Source of the DNA: an uncultured Collinsella sp.
GTDB taxonomy: Bacteria; Actinomycetota; Coriobacteriia; Coriobacteriales; Coriobacteriaceae
Direction of reading: 5' to 3'
Length of the DNA: 64,000 nucleotides
Assembly (NCBI GenBank): GCA_902496455.1
Contig: CABVAY010000007.1
Span: forward strand, 1-64,000
A program made the position numbers and the translations under genes. Shown piece after piece: positions 56,526 through 64,000 of the stretch. The first letter of the stretch is position 1; each line of letters starts with the position of its first letter. The notes under the pieces are model-generated. The model saw nothing but the letters and a program-made list of their open reading frames with translations, was not told the DNA's origin and searched no databases.

Positions 56526-57488
56526 ATGCACGCAACTGATTTTGGCCGCACGCTCATCATCGCCAACCCAGCCGCCCAGTCGGGTGCGGCGCACGAAGTT
56601 GCCGAGCGCCTGCAACGCTTTTTGGACATGACTGCACGCGCATCCCAGTTTGACTTGGTGCTAACCGAGCGCATGGGACACGCCAAGGAGCTGACCGCAC
56701 AGGCCCAGGGCTATCGCACCGTTATCGCCCTTGGCGGCGACGGCGTGATTCACGAGGTCGTCAACGGGCTTATGACGCAAGAGGAGGACACCCGCCCCGC
56801 TCTTGCCATTCTACCCGTGGGCTCTGGCAACGATTTTGCCCAAACGCTCGGCATCGACGATTTCTCCGGTAAGGATTTTGGCGCGCTGCTCACCTGCAAG
56901 CTGCAGCGTCAGGACATCGGGCGCATTCGCTCGTGGAGCCCTGCGAGCGGCAGCGGCGAGGCTACCGTTGAGTACTACGACCAGACGCTCTCGGTCGGCA
57001 TCGATGCCGCCATCGGCCTGGGCACCACCGAGCTGCGCAAAAAGACGGGCCTCGCCGGCGCTCCGCTCTACACCCTATCGGGACTTGAGCAGTTTGGCCT
57101 GCGCTATCGCAACTACCCCATGACCATCAGCTTTGATGGCGCGCCCGCCGAGCGCGTGCGGGCGATTATCATGGCCATCCAGCTGGGACCCACCTATGGC
57201 TCGGGCTATCGCATCTGTCCCGACGCCGACCCGTGCGACGGCATACTCGACGTCTGCTACGCCTGCGGCCCCGTTCCGCGCGCGGTCGCGCTTCCCATGT
57301 TCCTTTCGGCCAAAGATGGCCACCATACCAAGCTGCCACCGGTTCGCATGCGCCGCTGTCGCCATGCCGAGCTTACCTTTGAGGAGCCCGACTACCCCAT
57401 CCAGGCCGACGGCGAGCCCGTTGTCGCCTCGCGCATCGAGGTCGACATCCTCGCCGGCGCCCTCCACGTCTGGCACCCCACCCACTAA
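56526..57488 (+). CDS. Diacylglycerol/lipid kinase family protein
   Basis: A 320-residue DAGK-catalytic-domain protein, expected to phosphorylate a lipid such as diacylglycerol or undecaprenol. The nucleotide-binding motif VIALGGDGVIHEVVNGL is near residue 65, and LPVGSGNDFAQTLGI near residue 97. The chosen ATG gives MHATDFGRTL with GGGAG seven bases upstream. It is convergent with the ArfB-like gene. The substrate cannot be fixed from sequence. Confidence 0.87.
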   Translation: MHATDFGRTLIIANPAAQSGAAHEVAERLQRFLDMTARASQFDLVLTERMGHAKELTAQAQGYRTVIALGGDGVIHEVVNGLMTQEEDTRPALAILPVGSGNDFAQTLGIDDFSGKDFGALLTCKLQRQDIGRIRSWSPASGSGEATVEYYDQTLSVGIDAAIGLGTTELRKKTGLAGAPLYTLSGLEQFGLRYRNYPMTISFDGAPAERVRAIIMAIQLGPTYGSGYRICPDADPCDGILDVCYACGPVPRAVALPMFLSAKDGHHTKLPPVRMRRCRHAELTFEEPDYPIQADGEPVVASRIEVDILAGALHVWHPTH

Positions 57489-57497
57489 CCCCACCTA

Positions 57498-57564
57498 AGT
57501 TGCGGTGAAATAGGGACTGTTTATGCAGCTAGAGCCGTAAAACAGTCCCTATTTCACCGCAACT
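57498..57564. repeat. GTTGCGGTGA palindrome, copy F (variant mid-stem)
   Basis: A perfect 25-bp stem, arms 57498-57522 and 57540-57564. The mid-stem is TAGGGACTG in place of TAGTTCCTG, changed on both arms. The loop contains GCTAGAGCC, as in copy A. It fits exactly between the convergent lipid kinase and ArfB-like stops (9 and 10 nt). Confidence 0.88.
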
Positions 57565-57574
57565 CATGAGGAGG

Positions 57575-57955
57575 CTATTCGTCGCTGCCCGGCTTGCGAC
57601 GGTTGGCCTTTTTAATGGCGTTGAAGTGCTTGTCATTGAGCCTGCGCTGGCGAGAGCGCTGAGGCACCTTGGTCTTTACGCGCCGGCGCGGTGGACGCCC
57701 GCGACGCCCAAGCTCGGCGCGCAGCTTACGCAGGCAGCTACTACGGTTTTGGAACTGACTGCGGCTCTCGCGCGCCGTCACGGTAATCCCCGAAGGGATA
57801 TGTTTCATACGCACCGCCGAGTCCGTCGTGTTCACGCCCTGTCCGCCCGGACCCGTCGCGTGAAACACCTGCACCTCGCAATCGCGCGCCAACTCCTCGA
57901 CCGACATCTCGGCATAGCGCGCATACTCGCGCCATCCCATCTTGTTCTCATCCAT
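57575..57955 (-). CDS. arfB: Peptide-chain-release-factor-like hydrolase, ArfB (YaeJ) type
   Basis: A 126-residue protein with the release-factor GGQ motif (residues 37-39 in [17 protein letters not shown]) and a basic C-terminal tail ([19 protein letters not shown]) typical of ArfB, which rescues stalled ribosomes by hydrolysing peptidyl-tRNA. The ATG giving [10 protein letters not shown] follows GGGGAGG. The N-terminal ~20 residues are longer than in E. coli ArfB. It could also be an RF-H-type homologue. Confidence 0.82.
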   Translation of the reverse strand: MDENKMGWREYARYAEMSVEELARDCEVQVFHATGPGGQGVNTTDSAVRMKHIPSGITVTARESRSQFQNRSSCLRKLRAELGRRGRPPRRRVKTKVPQRSRQRRLNDKHFNAIKKANRRKPGSDE

Positions 57956-57973
57956 ATCAACACCTCCCCTCAT

Positions 57974-58009
57974 AAAAAATGTGACAAAGGGAAAGTCCCT
58001 TTGTCACAT
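57974..58009 (-). terminator. Intrinsic terminator of xpt
   Basis: The perfect 14-bp arms 57979-57992 and 57996-58009 with a 3-nt loop are followed on the minus strand by TTTTTT. It lies 28 nt past xpt and just upstream of the ArfB-like gene. Confidence 0.92.
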
Positions 58010-58036
58010 CGCATACCAATCGCTTGTGTTGCGCGC

Positions 58037-58615
58037 TTAGGCGAAGGTGATCTCGCCGGTATCGCAGTCCATATCGGCGATACGGGCCAGGCTCTCAACG
58101 CGGAAGCCGCGCTTGCGGAGCTTATCGCCACCGCCTTGGAAGCCCTTCTCCACCGCAATGCCAATACCAGATACCTCGGCACCCGCAGCCTCACAGATCT
58201 TGATAAGACCCTCGAGCGCGCAGCCGTTGGCCAGGAAGTCGTCGATAATCAGGACCTTGTCGCCCTCGGACAGGAAGCGCTTGCCAACGATAACCGGGTA
58301 CTCCTTCTGCTTGGTAAAGGAGTAGATGGTCGTGGCATACTGCTCGCCGTCGAGGTTGATGGACTGTGCCTTCTTGGCAAAGACCACCGGCACGCCGCCA
58401 AAATGCTGGGCCGCAATGCAAGCCATGCCAATGCCCGAAGCCTCGATCGTCAGGATCTTGTTGATCTCGACACCCTCGAACAGACGGGCCCACTCGGCGC
58501 CCATATGGTCGAACAGCTCAACGTCGCACTGGTGGTTGAGGAAGGCATCAACCTTAAGGACGTTACCGGCCTTTACGATGCCGTCATGGCGAATACGATC
58601 CTCAAGCTCCTGCAT
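58037..58615 (-). CDS. xpt: Xanthine phosphoribosyltransferase
   Basis: Purine salvage enzyme that makes XMP from xanthine and PRPP. The 192-residue length fits. Motifs: [20 protein letters not shown] near residue 55 and the PRPP loop [18 protein letters not shown] near residue 122. No purine riboswitch is recognisable in the 157-base upstream gap. It has its own terminator. Confidence 0.93.
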   Translation of the reverse strand: MQELEDRIRHDGIVKAGNVLKVDAFLNHQCDVELFDHMGAEWARLFEGVEINKILTIEASGIGMACIAAQHFGGVPVVFAKKAQSINLDGEQYATTIYSFTKQKEYPVIVGKRFLSEGDKVLIIDDFLANGCALEGLIKICEAAGAEVSGIGIAVEKGFQGGGDKLRKRGFRVESLARIADMDCDTGEITFA

Positions 58616-58772
58616 GGCGCAACCCCTTCTCGCGGCAACGATACCGCGCGATTAATAAACGTTGTTCGATAGTCTACCACGGACCGACCCCCGCCCGTCC
58701 CACAAGCCGCATCGCACCACAAACCAGTCTTTTTGGGACGGCGCGAATCGTGGCAGACAGCCTCCCAACACG

Positions 58773-60077
58773 CTAATGGCGGGCGCGCATCTTCACCAAA
58801 CGCACCATGGCAAGCGCAAAGCCCACAGCGGCCACAGCCATCAACACATAGAACACCGAACGGAAACCAAACAGGAACACATCCGGACGTCCTGCAACAA
58901 AACTGGTCACGGCCTCGCCCATCGCCACGCTCATCTGTCCATACAGGATATTCGACGCCACCGTAATGCCGAGTGCCATACCCGCATAACGCGCCAGGCT
59001 ACCCAGACTACCCGCAAAGCCGAGTGCTTCGCGCGGAGCCGAGCCCATATACAACGAGTTGTTAGGACTCTGGAAAACCGACGTACCGCACGACATAAAC
59101 GCGACACAGCACACGATCACAGGGATAGAAGAGCGCTCGTCGAGCGTGCTTACCGCAAAGAGACCGCACACATACACGCCCAGGCCGACCGCCGTAGGGC
59201 CCTCGCAGCCAACACGGTCCGAAACCGTTCCCGAAAGCGGCCCGATAAAGGCATTCACCATCGGCAGCGCCAAAAAGAGCAATCCGGAAATGTCGGAACC
59301 AAAGCCGTGGGCGTCCTGAAAATAGAACGGCAGAATAAACTCGGATGCGCCAATGCCAACGAACACGATGAGCATGCAGGCAAGGTTGATGGTGAAGGTC
59401 GAATTTGCAAAGCAGCGACGCGCGGCCTCCGCCAGCGACATGGGGCGCTCGCCGGCCTCCGGCTTTACATGCGGCAGCGTGTAGAGCCCCACGATAAACG
59501 AGATTACGCCGATGGGCAGGTTGATGAGGAAGATGCTCTCCCAGGGAAAACTTGCCACCAGCATGCCGCCGAGCACGGGGCCACACATCATGCCGAGGGC
59601 CACAAAGGTCGCGAGAATACCCATGGCACGGCCTCGTTCGCGCGCCGGAAACGACTCGGTGATGATACCCATGTTGTTAGCCATGGCCGCCGCGCAACCG
59701 ATGCCCTGAACAATGCGTGCCAGGATAAGAACCTCGAGCGAGGCCGAAAGGCCGCACAGCAGCGAACCGACCGAAAAGACGATGACGCCCAACTGGAACA
59801 CATTCACCTTGCCGCGCACGTCGCCCAGACGGCCAAACGGCAACATAGCCACGCAAGTCGCAAGCAGATACACCGAGCTTACCAGCTGAATGCGGTCGAG
59901 GCCCACGCCCAGCTCCTTTTGCATCACGGGCAGCGCCACGGTCACGACGGTCGAATCCAGACACACCATAAACGTCATGATGAGCACGGTAAACAGAATC
60001 GCCCATTTGTTCTTGCCATGGGTGTCGCCCTCAAGGGCAATGTGCTCGCGGCGCAGCTGCTCTGCGGTTTTCTCCAT
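58773..60077 (-). CDS. MFS drug/metabolite exporter, DHA2-like
   Basis: A 434-residue major-facilitator protein with 12-14 hydrophobic segments. CLDSTVVTVALPVMQKELG near residue 28 is the DHA2-type motif D1, LLPFGRLGDVRGK-type motif A follows near residue 70, and RIVQGIGCAAAMANNMGII near residue 110 is motif B-like. The ATG giving MEKTAEQLRR follows AAGG. It lies 3' of metY but is separated from it by a terminator. The substrate is unknown. Confidence 0.85.
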   Translation of the reverse strand: MEKTAEQLRREHIALEGDTHGKNKWAILFTVLIMTFMVCLDSTVVTVALPVMQKELGVGLDRIQLVSSVYLLATCVAMLPFGRLGDVRGKVNVFQLGVIVFSVGSLLCGLSASLEVLILARIVQGIGCAAAMANNMGIITESFPARERGRAMGILATFVALGMMCGPVLGGMLVASFPWESIFLINLPIGVISFIVGLYTLPHVKPEAGERPMSLAEAARRCFANSTFTINLACMLIVFVGIGASEFILPFYFQDAHGFGSDISGLLFLALPMVNAFIGPLSGTVSDRVGCEGPTAVGLGVYVCGLFAVSTLDERSSIPVIVCCVAFMSCGTSVFQSPNNSLYMGSAPREALGFAGSLGSLARYAGMALGITVASNILYGQMSVAMGEAVTSFVAGRPDVFLFGFRSVFYVLMAVAAVGFALAMVRLVKMRARH

Positions 60078-60103
60078 ATCCATCCTTTCGAGTGGCGCAA
60101 CGC

Positions 60104-60149
60104 AAAAACGGGACCCCAATCGCCTGCAAACAATCGCGATTGGGATCCC
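60104..60149 (-). terminator. Intrinsic terminator of metY
   Basis: 14-nt arms 60110-60123 and 60136-60149 with one mismatched or G-U pair are followed on the minus strand by GTTTTTG. Confidence 0.88.
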
Positions 60150-60218
60150 GCCTACGGAATCGGAACGAAAGGTCGCCGAAGCTTTCTGCCAGCATCGGCG
60201 CCTTATGCGGACACTAGC

Positions 60219-61502
60219 CTAGCACTGCTCGAGTGCCTGCTCAAGGTCGGCAATCAGATCGGCCGTATCCTCGAGGCCGCACGACAGGCGCACCATGTCG
60301 GCAGAAATGCCACAGGCGATGAGCTCCTCATCGTTCATCTGGCGATGCGTGGCATTAGCGGGATGCAAGCAGCAGGTACGCGCATCGGCCACGTGTGTGG
60401 CGATCTGGGCGAGCTTGAGGCTCTTCATAAAGGTCTCGGCCGCCGCGCGACCACCGTTAAAGCCAAAGCTCACGACGCCGCAGGTACCGTTGGGCATGTA
60501 CTTCTGAGCCAGGTCATAGTACTTGTCGCCCTCCAGGCCCGGATAGCTCACGAAGCGCACCTTGGGATGGCTCTGCAGGAACTTGGCAACGGCCAGGCCG
60601 TTCTCACAATGACGCGGCATGCGCACATGCAGGCTCTCGAGCGAGCTGTTCAAGAAAAACGCCGCCTGCGGGTTCTGCATGGGGCCAAGATCGCGCATGA
60701 GCTGCGCGGTGGCCTTGGTAATGAAGGCACCCTCACGACCGAACTTCTCGGCATAGGTCACGCCGTGATAGCTCTCGTCGGGCGTGGTGAGACCCGGGAA
60801 CTTGTCCGCATGGGCCATCCAGTCAAACTGGCCGTGGTCGACGATCACGCCGCCCAGGTAGGCAGCATGTCCATCCATGTACTTGGTGGTGGAGTGCGTA
60901 ACGATGTCGGCGCCCCACTCAAAGGGACGGCACATCACGGGCGTCGGGAAGGTGTTGTCGACCATCAGCGGCACGCCGTGGTCATGTGCGGCCTTGGCAA
61001 AGCGCTCAATATCGAGCACGGCAAGGGCGGGGTTTGCGATCGTCTCGCCAAAGACGAGCTTTGTGTTGGGCTGAAAGGCAGCCTCCAGCTCCTCATCGGT
61101 GCAGTCGGGGGCGACGAACGTGCAGGTCACGCCCATGCGGCCCATGGTGTGGGCGAGCAGGTTATACGTACCGCCGTAAATGGCAGAGCTTGCGACCACG
61201 TGATCGCCGGCACCGGCAACGTTAAAGATCGCGAGGAAGTTCGCAGCCATGCCCGAACTCGTGAGCATCGCTGCGGTGCCGCCCTCCATCTCGCAGATCT
61301 TGGCGGCAACCAAATCGCACGTGGGGTTCTGCAGACGGCTGTAGAAGTAGCCAGACTCCTCCAGGTCAAACAGCTTGCCCATGTGCTCCGACGTGTCGTA
61401 CTTCCACGTGGTGGACTGGTAGATGGGCACCTGGCGCGGCTCCGCATCTCCCGGGTGATAGCCGCCCTGAACACATGTAGTACCGATAGTCTGCTCGCTC
61501 AT
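60219..61502 (-). CDS. metY: O-acetylhomoserine sulfhydrylase family protein
   Basis: PLP enzyme of the Cys/Met metabolism family, expected to make homocysteine from O-acetylhomoserine and sulfide. The 427-residue length favours MetY over the shorter cystathionine synthases. Motifs: TTWKYDTSEHM near residue 32, MLTSSGMAANFLAIFNVAGAGDHVV near residue 78, PLMVDNTFPTPV near residue 175 and the PLP-lysine region THSTTKYMDGHAAYLGG near residue 200. The ATG follows GGGAG. Monocistronic by its terminator and by the long gap upstream. Confidence 0.9.
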   Translation of the reverse strand: MSEQTIGTTCVQGGYHPGDAEPRQVPIYQSTTWKYDTSEHMGKLFDLEESGYFYSRLQNPTCDLVAAKICEMEGGTAAMLTSSGMAANFLAIFNVAGAGDHVVASSAIYGGTYNLLAHTMGRMGVTCTFVAPDCTDEELEAAFQPNTKLVFGETIANPALAVLDIERFAKAAHDHGVPLMVDNTFPTPVMCRPFEWGADIVTHSTTKYMDGHAAYLGGVIVDHGQFDWMAHADKFPGLTTPDESYHGVTYAEKFGREGAFITKATAQLMRDLGPMQNPQAAFFLNSSLESLHVRMPRHCENGLAVAKFLQSHPKVRFVSYPGLEGDKYYDLAQKYMPNGTCGVVSFGFNGGRAAAETFMKSLKLAQIATHVADARTCCLHPANATHRQMNDEELIACGISADMVRLSCGLEDTADLIADLEQALEQC

Positions 61503-61688
61503 ATCTAGCTCCCTTGCCTGGGTTTTAGTTTTATTCGGTTCACGATACCGCTACCCTGCACCCCTCTCAACCCATCCCCAAGGTAGGTTATGGGACAAAT
61601 TGATTAGGGGTATTTATCTCAAGCCTTGGGCATTTGCTCGATAGATAAAAATGAGGCATACATGAAGCTCTCGATGATTACATGCCCC

Positions 61689-61720
61689 GTCACGGGTACC
61701 ATAGGCGGGTACACCGTGAC
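61689..61720. promoter_or_regulatory. Interrupted palindrome overlapping the translation start region of the C_GCAxxG_C_C gene
   Basis: GTCACGGGTACC (61689-61700) and GGTACACCGTGAC (61708-61720) are inverted around seven bases with a one-base offset. The right arm ends just before the AAGGAG ribosome site. It could be a regulator operator or an RNA hairpin that controls ribosome access. Confidence 0.45.
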
Positions 61721-61733
61721 CAAGGAGACAACG

Positions 61734-62180
61734 ATGAAGCAGATCGATACCACCCAGCTCGACACCGCCGCCTGCCAGGCTCAGGCTGCCGAATACCACG
61801 CCCGCGGCTTTAACTGCGCACAGGCCGTTGCCTGCACGCTCGCACCTGCCGTCGGGCTCGACCCCCAGACCGCCTTTACCCTCACCGAGGGCTTTGGCGC
61901 CGGCATGGGTGGCATGACCGAGACCTGCGGCGCCATCTCGGGCGCCGTGGCCATCATGGGCGTTGTGATGAGCGACGGCATGGAAAACCCCAAGACCAAG
62001 GGCCAGACCTACAAGCTGTCGCGCGAAATCGCCAAGCGTTTTGGCGAGAAGAACACGACGACCGTCTGCGGCACGCTCAAGGGCATCGGATCGGACAAGG
62101 GTCCGCTCCGCAGCTGTCCCGGTTGCATCGACGATGCCGTCGAAATCGCCTGCGATGTGCTAAAGCAGCTCGCCGAGTAA
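61734..62180 (+). CDS. C_GCAxxG_C_C family protein
   Basis: A 148-residue protein of the redox-associated C_GCAxxG_C_C family, of unknown biochemical function. The defining cysteines are visible: FNCAQAVACT near residue 25, TETCGAISGAVAIMG near residue 63, TTVCGTL near residue 106 and RSCPGCIDDAVEIAC near residue 123. The ATG giving MKQIDTTQLD follows AAGGAG. Convergent with the YigZ gene across a shared terminator. Such proteins are common in anaerobes and may bind a cluster or metal. Confidence 0.87.
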   Translation: MKQIDTTQLDTAACQAQAAEYHARGFNCAQAVACTLAPAVGLDPQTAFTLTEGFGAGMGGMTETCGAISGAVAIMGVVMSDGMENPKTKGQTYKLSREIAKRFGEKNTTTVCGTLKGIGSDKGPLRSCPGCIDDAVEIACDVLKQLAE

Positions 62181-62193
62181 GCGGCAGCAACAG

Positions 62194-62245
62194 AAAAACG
62201 ACGGCCGGCGCGCTTGGGATCCATCCAAAAGCACGCCGGCCGTCG
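62194..62245 (-). terminator. Terminator between the C_GCAxxG_C_C and YigZ genes
   Basis: The perfect 12-bp arms 62199-62210 and 62234-62245 are followed on the minus strand by TTTTT. It serves YigZ and may also stop the converging gene. Confidence 0.88.
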
Positions 62246-62248
62246 CCG

Positions 62249-62887
62249 TTAAAACTCGGCAAATTCGGGAGCGCCGACCTCAATCTCCTCGCGCCCCGCC
62301 ATAAGCTCGCGCATCTTAGCGCAAAACGGCTCCTGCTCCCCCGCCTTAAACACCAAATGAATCGTCACGGTATCCGCGAAATCGGTATCCGAAACCTTGG
62401 CACCCGAATCCTGCGCCAAATGAAGCACTTGCTCATACTGCGGATAGGCCACATGCACGTCAACAGGCACGACACTCGTCATCTCGACGATCTGCCCGGC
62501 CTCCTGAGCCGCGGCCACCGCCGTCTGCGTCGCCGCGGTATAGGCGCGCACCAAGCCACCGGGCCCTAACAGCGTGCCACCAAAATAGCGCGTCACCACG
62601 CAGCAAACATTTTTGAGCCCCGCGCCGCGCAGCACCTCGAGCGTCGGCATACCGCTCGTGCGGCTCGGCTCACCATCATCGCTCTGGCGCTCGCGTCCAT
62701 CGACTAAAATCCACGCGGGAACATTGTGCCGAGCGTCGTAATGACGCTTGCGAACCATCTCGATAAAGGCATTCGCCTCGTCCTCGGACTCAATATGGAC
62801 CAGCTGGGCAATAAACCGGCTCTTGCGGTCCACAAACTCGCCCGAAGCCTCAATATTCGATTGCAGAGTAAAATAGCTGTCCAACAA
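62249..62887 (-). CDS. YigZ/IMPACT-family protein
   Basis: A 212-residue member of the YigZ (UPF0029/IMPACT) family, of uncertain function; related proteins have been linked to translation control. The N-terminal domain shows FVDRKSRFIAQLVHIESEDEA, HYDARHNVPAWI, DDGEPSRTSGMPTLEVLRG and VVTRYFGGTLLGPGGLVRAYT, covering the family signatures. The C-terminal ~75 residues form the DUF1949-like domain. Confidence 0.9.
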   Translation of the reverse strand: MLDSYFTLQSNIEASGEFVDRKSRFIAQLVHIESEDEANAFIEMVRKRHYDARHNVPAWILVDGRERQSDDGEPSRTSGMPTLEVLRGAGLKNVCCVVTRYFGGTLLGPGGLVRAYTAATQTAVAAAQEAGQIVEMTSVVPVDVHVAYPQYEQVLHLAQDSGAKVSDTDFADTVTIHLVFKAGEQEPFCAKMRELMAGREEIEVGAPEFAEF

Positions 62888-63045
62888 AGCCCCTCAACAA
62901 AACTAAGCGCGGCAACAAACAGCCTCAATAATACGGCAAAGGCCGTACCGATAACCCCGGTAAATAGAACGGCGACACCGATGATCAGGCAAAAACAGCG
63001 AGATGCCAAGAACGGAACCGCCGATGATTCCGTCAACGAAAGCGA

Positions 63046-63144
63046 GAACCCGTCAGCGCGAGCAAGGTGCCTTGAAAGACAAGGGCATTGACCTTATGGT
63101 CATGCCCGAAGGCTTGAAAGGCAAATTGCCGCGCTGACGGGTTC
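63046..63144 (-). repeat. Three-tier hairpin element 4, 3' of RNase P RNA
   Basis: The outer arms GAACCCGTCAGCGCG (63046-63060) and CGCGCTGACGGGTTC (63130-63144) pair perfectly over 15 bp. TGCCTT (63068-63073) pairs with AAGGCA (63118-63123). GGGCATTGACC (63083-63093) pairs with GGTCATGCCC (63098-63107), with one bulge, around TTAT. It is about 15 nt past the 3' end of rnpB. No T-tract. Confidence 0.7.
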
Positions 63145-63158
63145 GCAGCGTCAACAAA

Positions 63159-63526
63159 GTGCTGAGTGGGCCGATAAGCCGGGTTCTGTCGTGAACGGTC
63201 ATTTATCTTGTCTGCACGTTACCGTGCAGCTCCACGCACGCTACCCGAACGCGGACCGGGCCGGCCCATAGCGTTCCTATTCGCGCTTGCTCCGGATGGG
63301 GCTTGCCAAGCCGCCGTGTTGCCACGACGCTGGTGGTCTCTTACACCACCGTTTCAGCTTTTCCCTTTACGCCTTGCGGCGCAGGTGGGAGTCTTCTTTT
63401 CTGCGGCGCTTTCCGTCGGATCACTCCGCCCGGCCGTTAGCCGGCATCCCGCCCTCTGGAGCCCGGACTTTCCTCACGCGTACTGCAAGCAGCACATCGC
63501 GCGACCGTCTGGCCCACTCAGCAGTG
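63159..63526 (-). ncRNA. rnpB: RNase P RNA, bacterial class A
   Basis: Catalytic RNA that matures tRNA 5' ends. On the minus strand it contains GAGGAAAGTCCGGGCTCC near the 5' side (P4/CR-I region), GGCAAGCCCCATCCGGAGCAA and GAATAGGAACGCTATG in the middle, and ACAGAACCCGGCTTATCGG at the 3' side. The terminal helix pairs GCTGAGTGGGCC with GGCCCACTCAGC. The ends are approximate. Confidence 0.95.
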
Positions 63527-63860
63527 CAAGAGTGTAACACACCGTTGCCGCAGGCAATGGCACAACGCAAACGCTCGACACGATAAACCAAGAACCGCCA
63601 TGCGTTACAATGGTCCTGTCGATGGGCAACGTCGTCAGTCGAGACGCGACCGCGCTCCGCACCCCTCCGTCTACTCGGTGTGTTCCCGCCTCCTCCCCGA
63701 GGCGGGATGTCGGTATTTTTCACGCACCGACAACCCAATAGCCTATGGACAGCCCGGGCAGCATTACGCACGGGCAGCATCGCACATCTCGGCAGCAAAA
63801 GCAAAAAGGGACCCGTCCATTACGGACGGATCCCTTAAAACAAGTGATCGTCAAACCGAT
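63527..63860. other. Gap between rpsA and rnpB
   Basis: A 334-base gap with no credible gene. It should hold the rnpB promoter. It contains a hairpin CCCGCCTC (63685-63692)/GAGGCGGG (63699-63706), whose partner on the plus strand is followed after 9 nt by TTTTT, and the rpsA terminator at its right end. Confidence 0.5.
63803..63836 (-). terminator. Intrinsic terminator of rpsA
   Basis: 13-nt arms 63806-63818 and 63824-63836 with one mismatch are followed on the minus strand by TTTTTGC. Confidence 0.88.
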
Positions 63861-64000
63861 TTACTCGGCGTCGGTCTCCTCGTCCTTCTTCTCGGAAGGA
63901 AGCGGGGTAACCTCGATCTCGACGCCCAGAGTCTCAGCAGCGGACTTCATGGACAGGGAGATACGACGACGGTCGAGGTCGATCTCCATGACCTTGACCT
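63861..64000 (-). CDS. rpsA: 30S ribosomal protein S1, C-terminal end (partial)
   Basis: Only the last 45 or so codons are in the window; the 5' part continues beyond the right edge. The residues VKVMEIDLDRRRISLSMKS match the end of an S1 RNA-binding repeat. They are followed by an acidic tail (EVTPLPSEKKDEETDAE) before the TAA. S1 binds mRNA on the small ribosomal subunit. The assignment rests on this short segment, so another multi-S1-domain protein is possible. Confidence 0.75.
   Translation of the reverse strand, partial: VKVMEIDLDRRRISLSMKSAAETLGVEIEVTPLPSEKKDEETDAE

Noticed and set aside
58616..58772. Purine riboswitch before xpt
   Set aside because: No three-way-junction core sequences are visible in the leader.
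58662..61508. 948-codon open frame on the plus strand across the MFS and metY genes
   Set aside because: It spans two clear genes and their terminators on the opposite strand; the His/Arg-rich composition is typical of a shadow frame.

Overview
The window is high-GC, densely coded DNA from an anaerobic actinobacterium of the class Coriobacteriia, most like Collinsella. This is inferred from gene content: a Hyf-type formate hydrogenlyase, a selenocysteine system, DUF3343/YedF proteins, BrnQ and a C_GCAxxG_C_C protein, together with Collinsella-like intergenic hairpins. The species cannot be fixed without a search.

Layout. 0.2-9.7 kb is housekeeping: an M24 peptidase, folC, valS, clpX-clpP, tig and tRNA-Leu. 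9.8-15.1 kb holds a damaged xanthine-dehydrogenase-type hydroxylase and gdhA. 15.3-23.4 kb holds a DUF3343 selenium/sulfur-carrier-like protein, mobA, selC (tRNA-Sec), selB, selA, a Cys-ligated molybdopterin oxidoreductase and a formate channel. 23.4-37.9 kb is a formate hydrogenlyase operon of the Hyf (FHL-2) type, read leftward in the order hydN, fdhF, hyfA-B-C-D-E-F-G-H-I, hycH, hycI, focA. 38.1-40.5 kb is a small accessory island: a RelB/PIN toxin-antitoxin pair and an unrecognised protein lying between two hairpin repeats. Two tRNAs and brnQ follow. 42.3-49.3 kb is one leftward selenium operon: two 2-hydroxyacyl-CoA-dehydratase/double-cubane-type proteins, their activase, selD, yedF, DUF3343 and a cysteine desulfurase. 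49.4-54.8 kb supplies molybdenum (modABC, mogA, moeA). 55-64 kb holds a CLC transporter, a lipid kinase, an ArfB-like factor, xpt, an MFS exporter, an O-acetylhomoserine sulfhydrylase, a C_GCAxxG_C_C protein, a YigZ protein, RNase P RNA and the end of rpsA.

How the parts fit. Formate dehydrogenase H needs Mo, a bis-guanylyl cofactor and selenocysteine. The window carries molybdate uptake, late cofactor steps, selenophosphate synthesis, Sec-tRNA formation, the Sec elongation factor and the substrate enzyme. Two selenoprotein genes contain in-frame UGA: fdhF (Sec140) and selD (Sec17). Both positions coincide with the catalytic Sec/Cys residues of the E. coli proteins, and both UGAs are followed by a stem-loop with a GGUC apex.

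Two sets of non-coding structures stand out. Six copies of a 65-75-nt palindrome beginning GTTGCGGTGA sit just past gene ends, with compensatory changes between arms. Four roughly 100-nt three-tier hairpins occur in other gaps; two of them flank valS in opposite orientation and share a core. Two genes, hyfH and the xdh fusion, carry frame disruptions that may be real or sequence errors.
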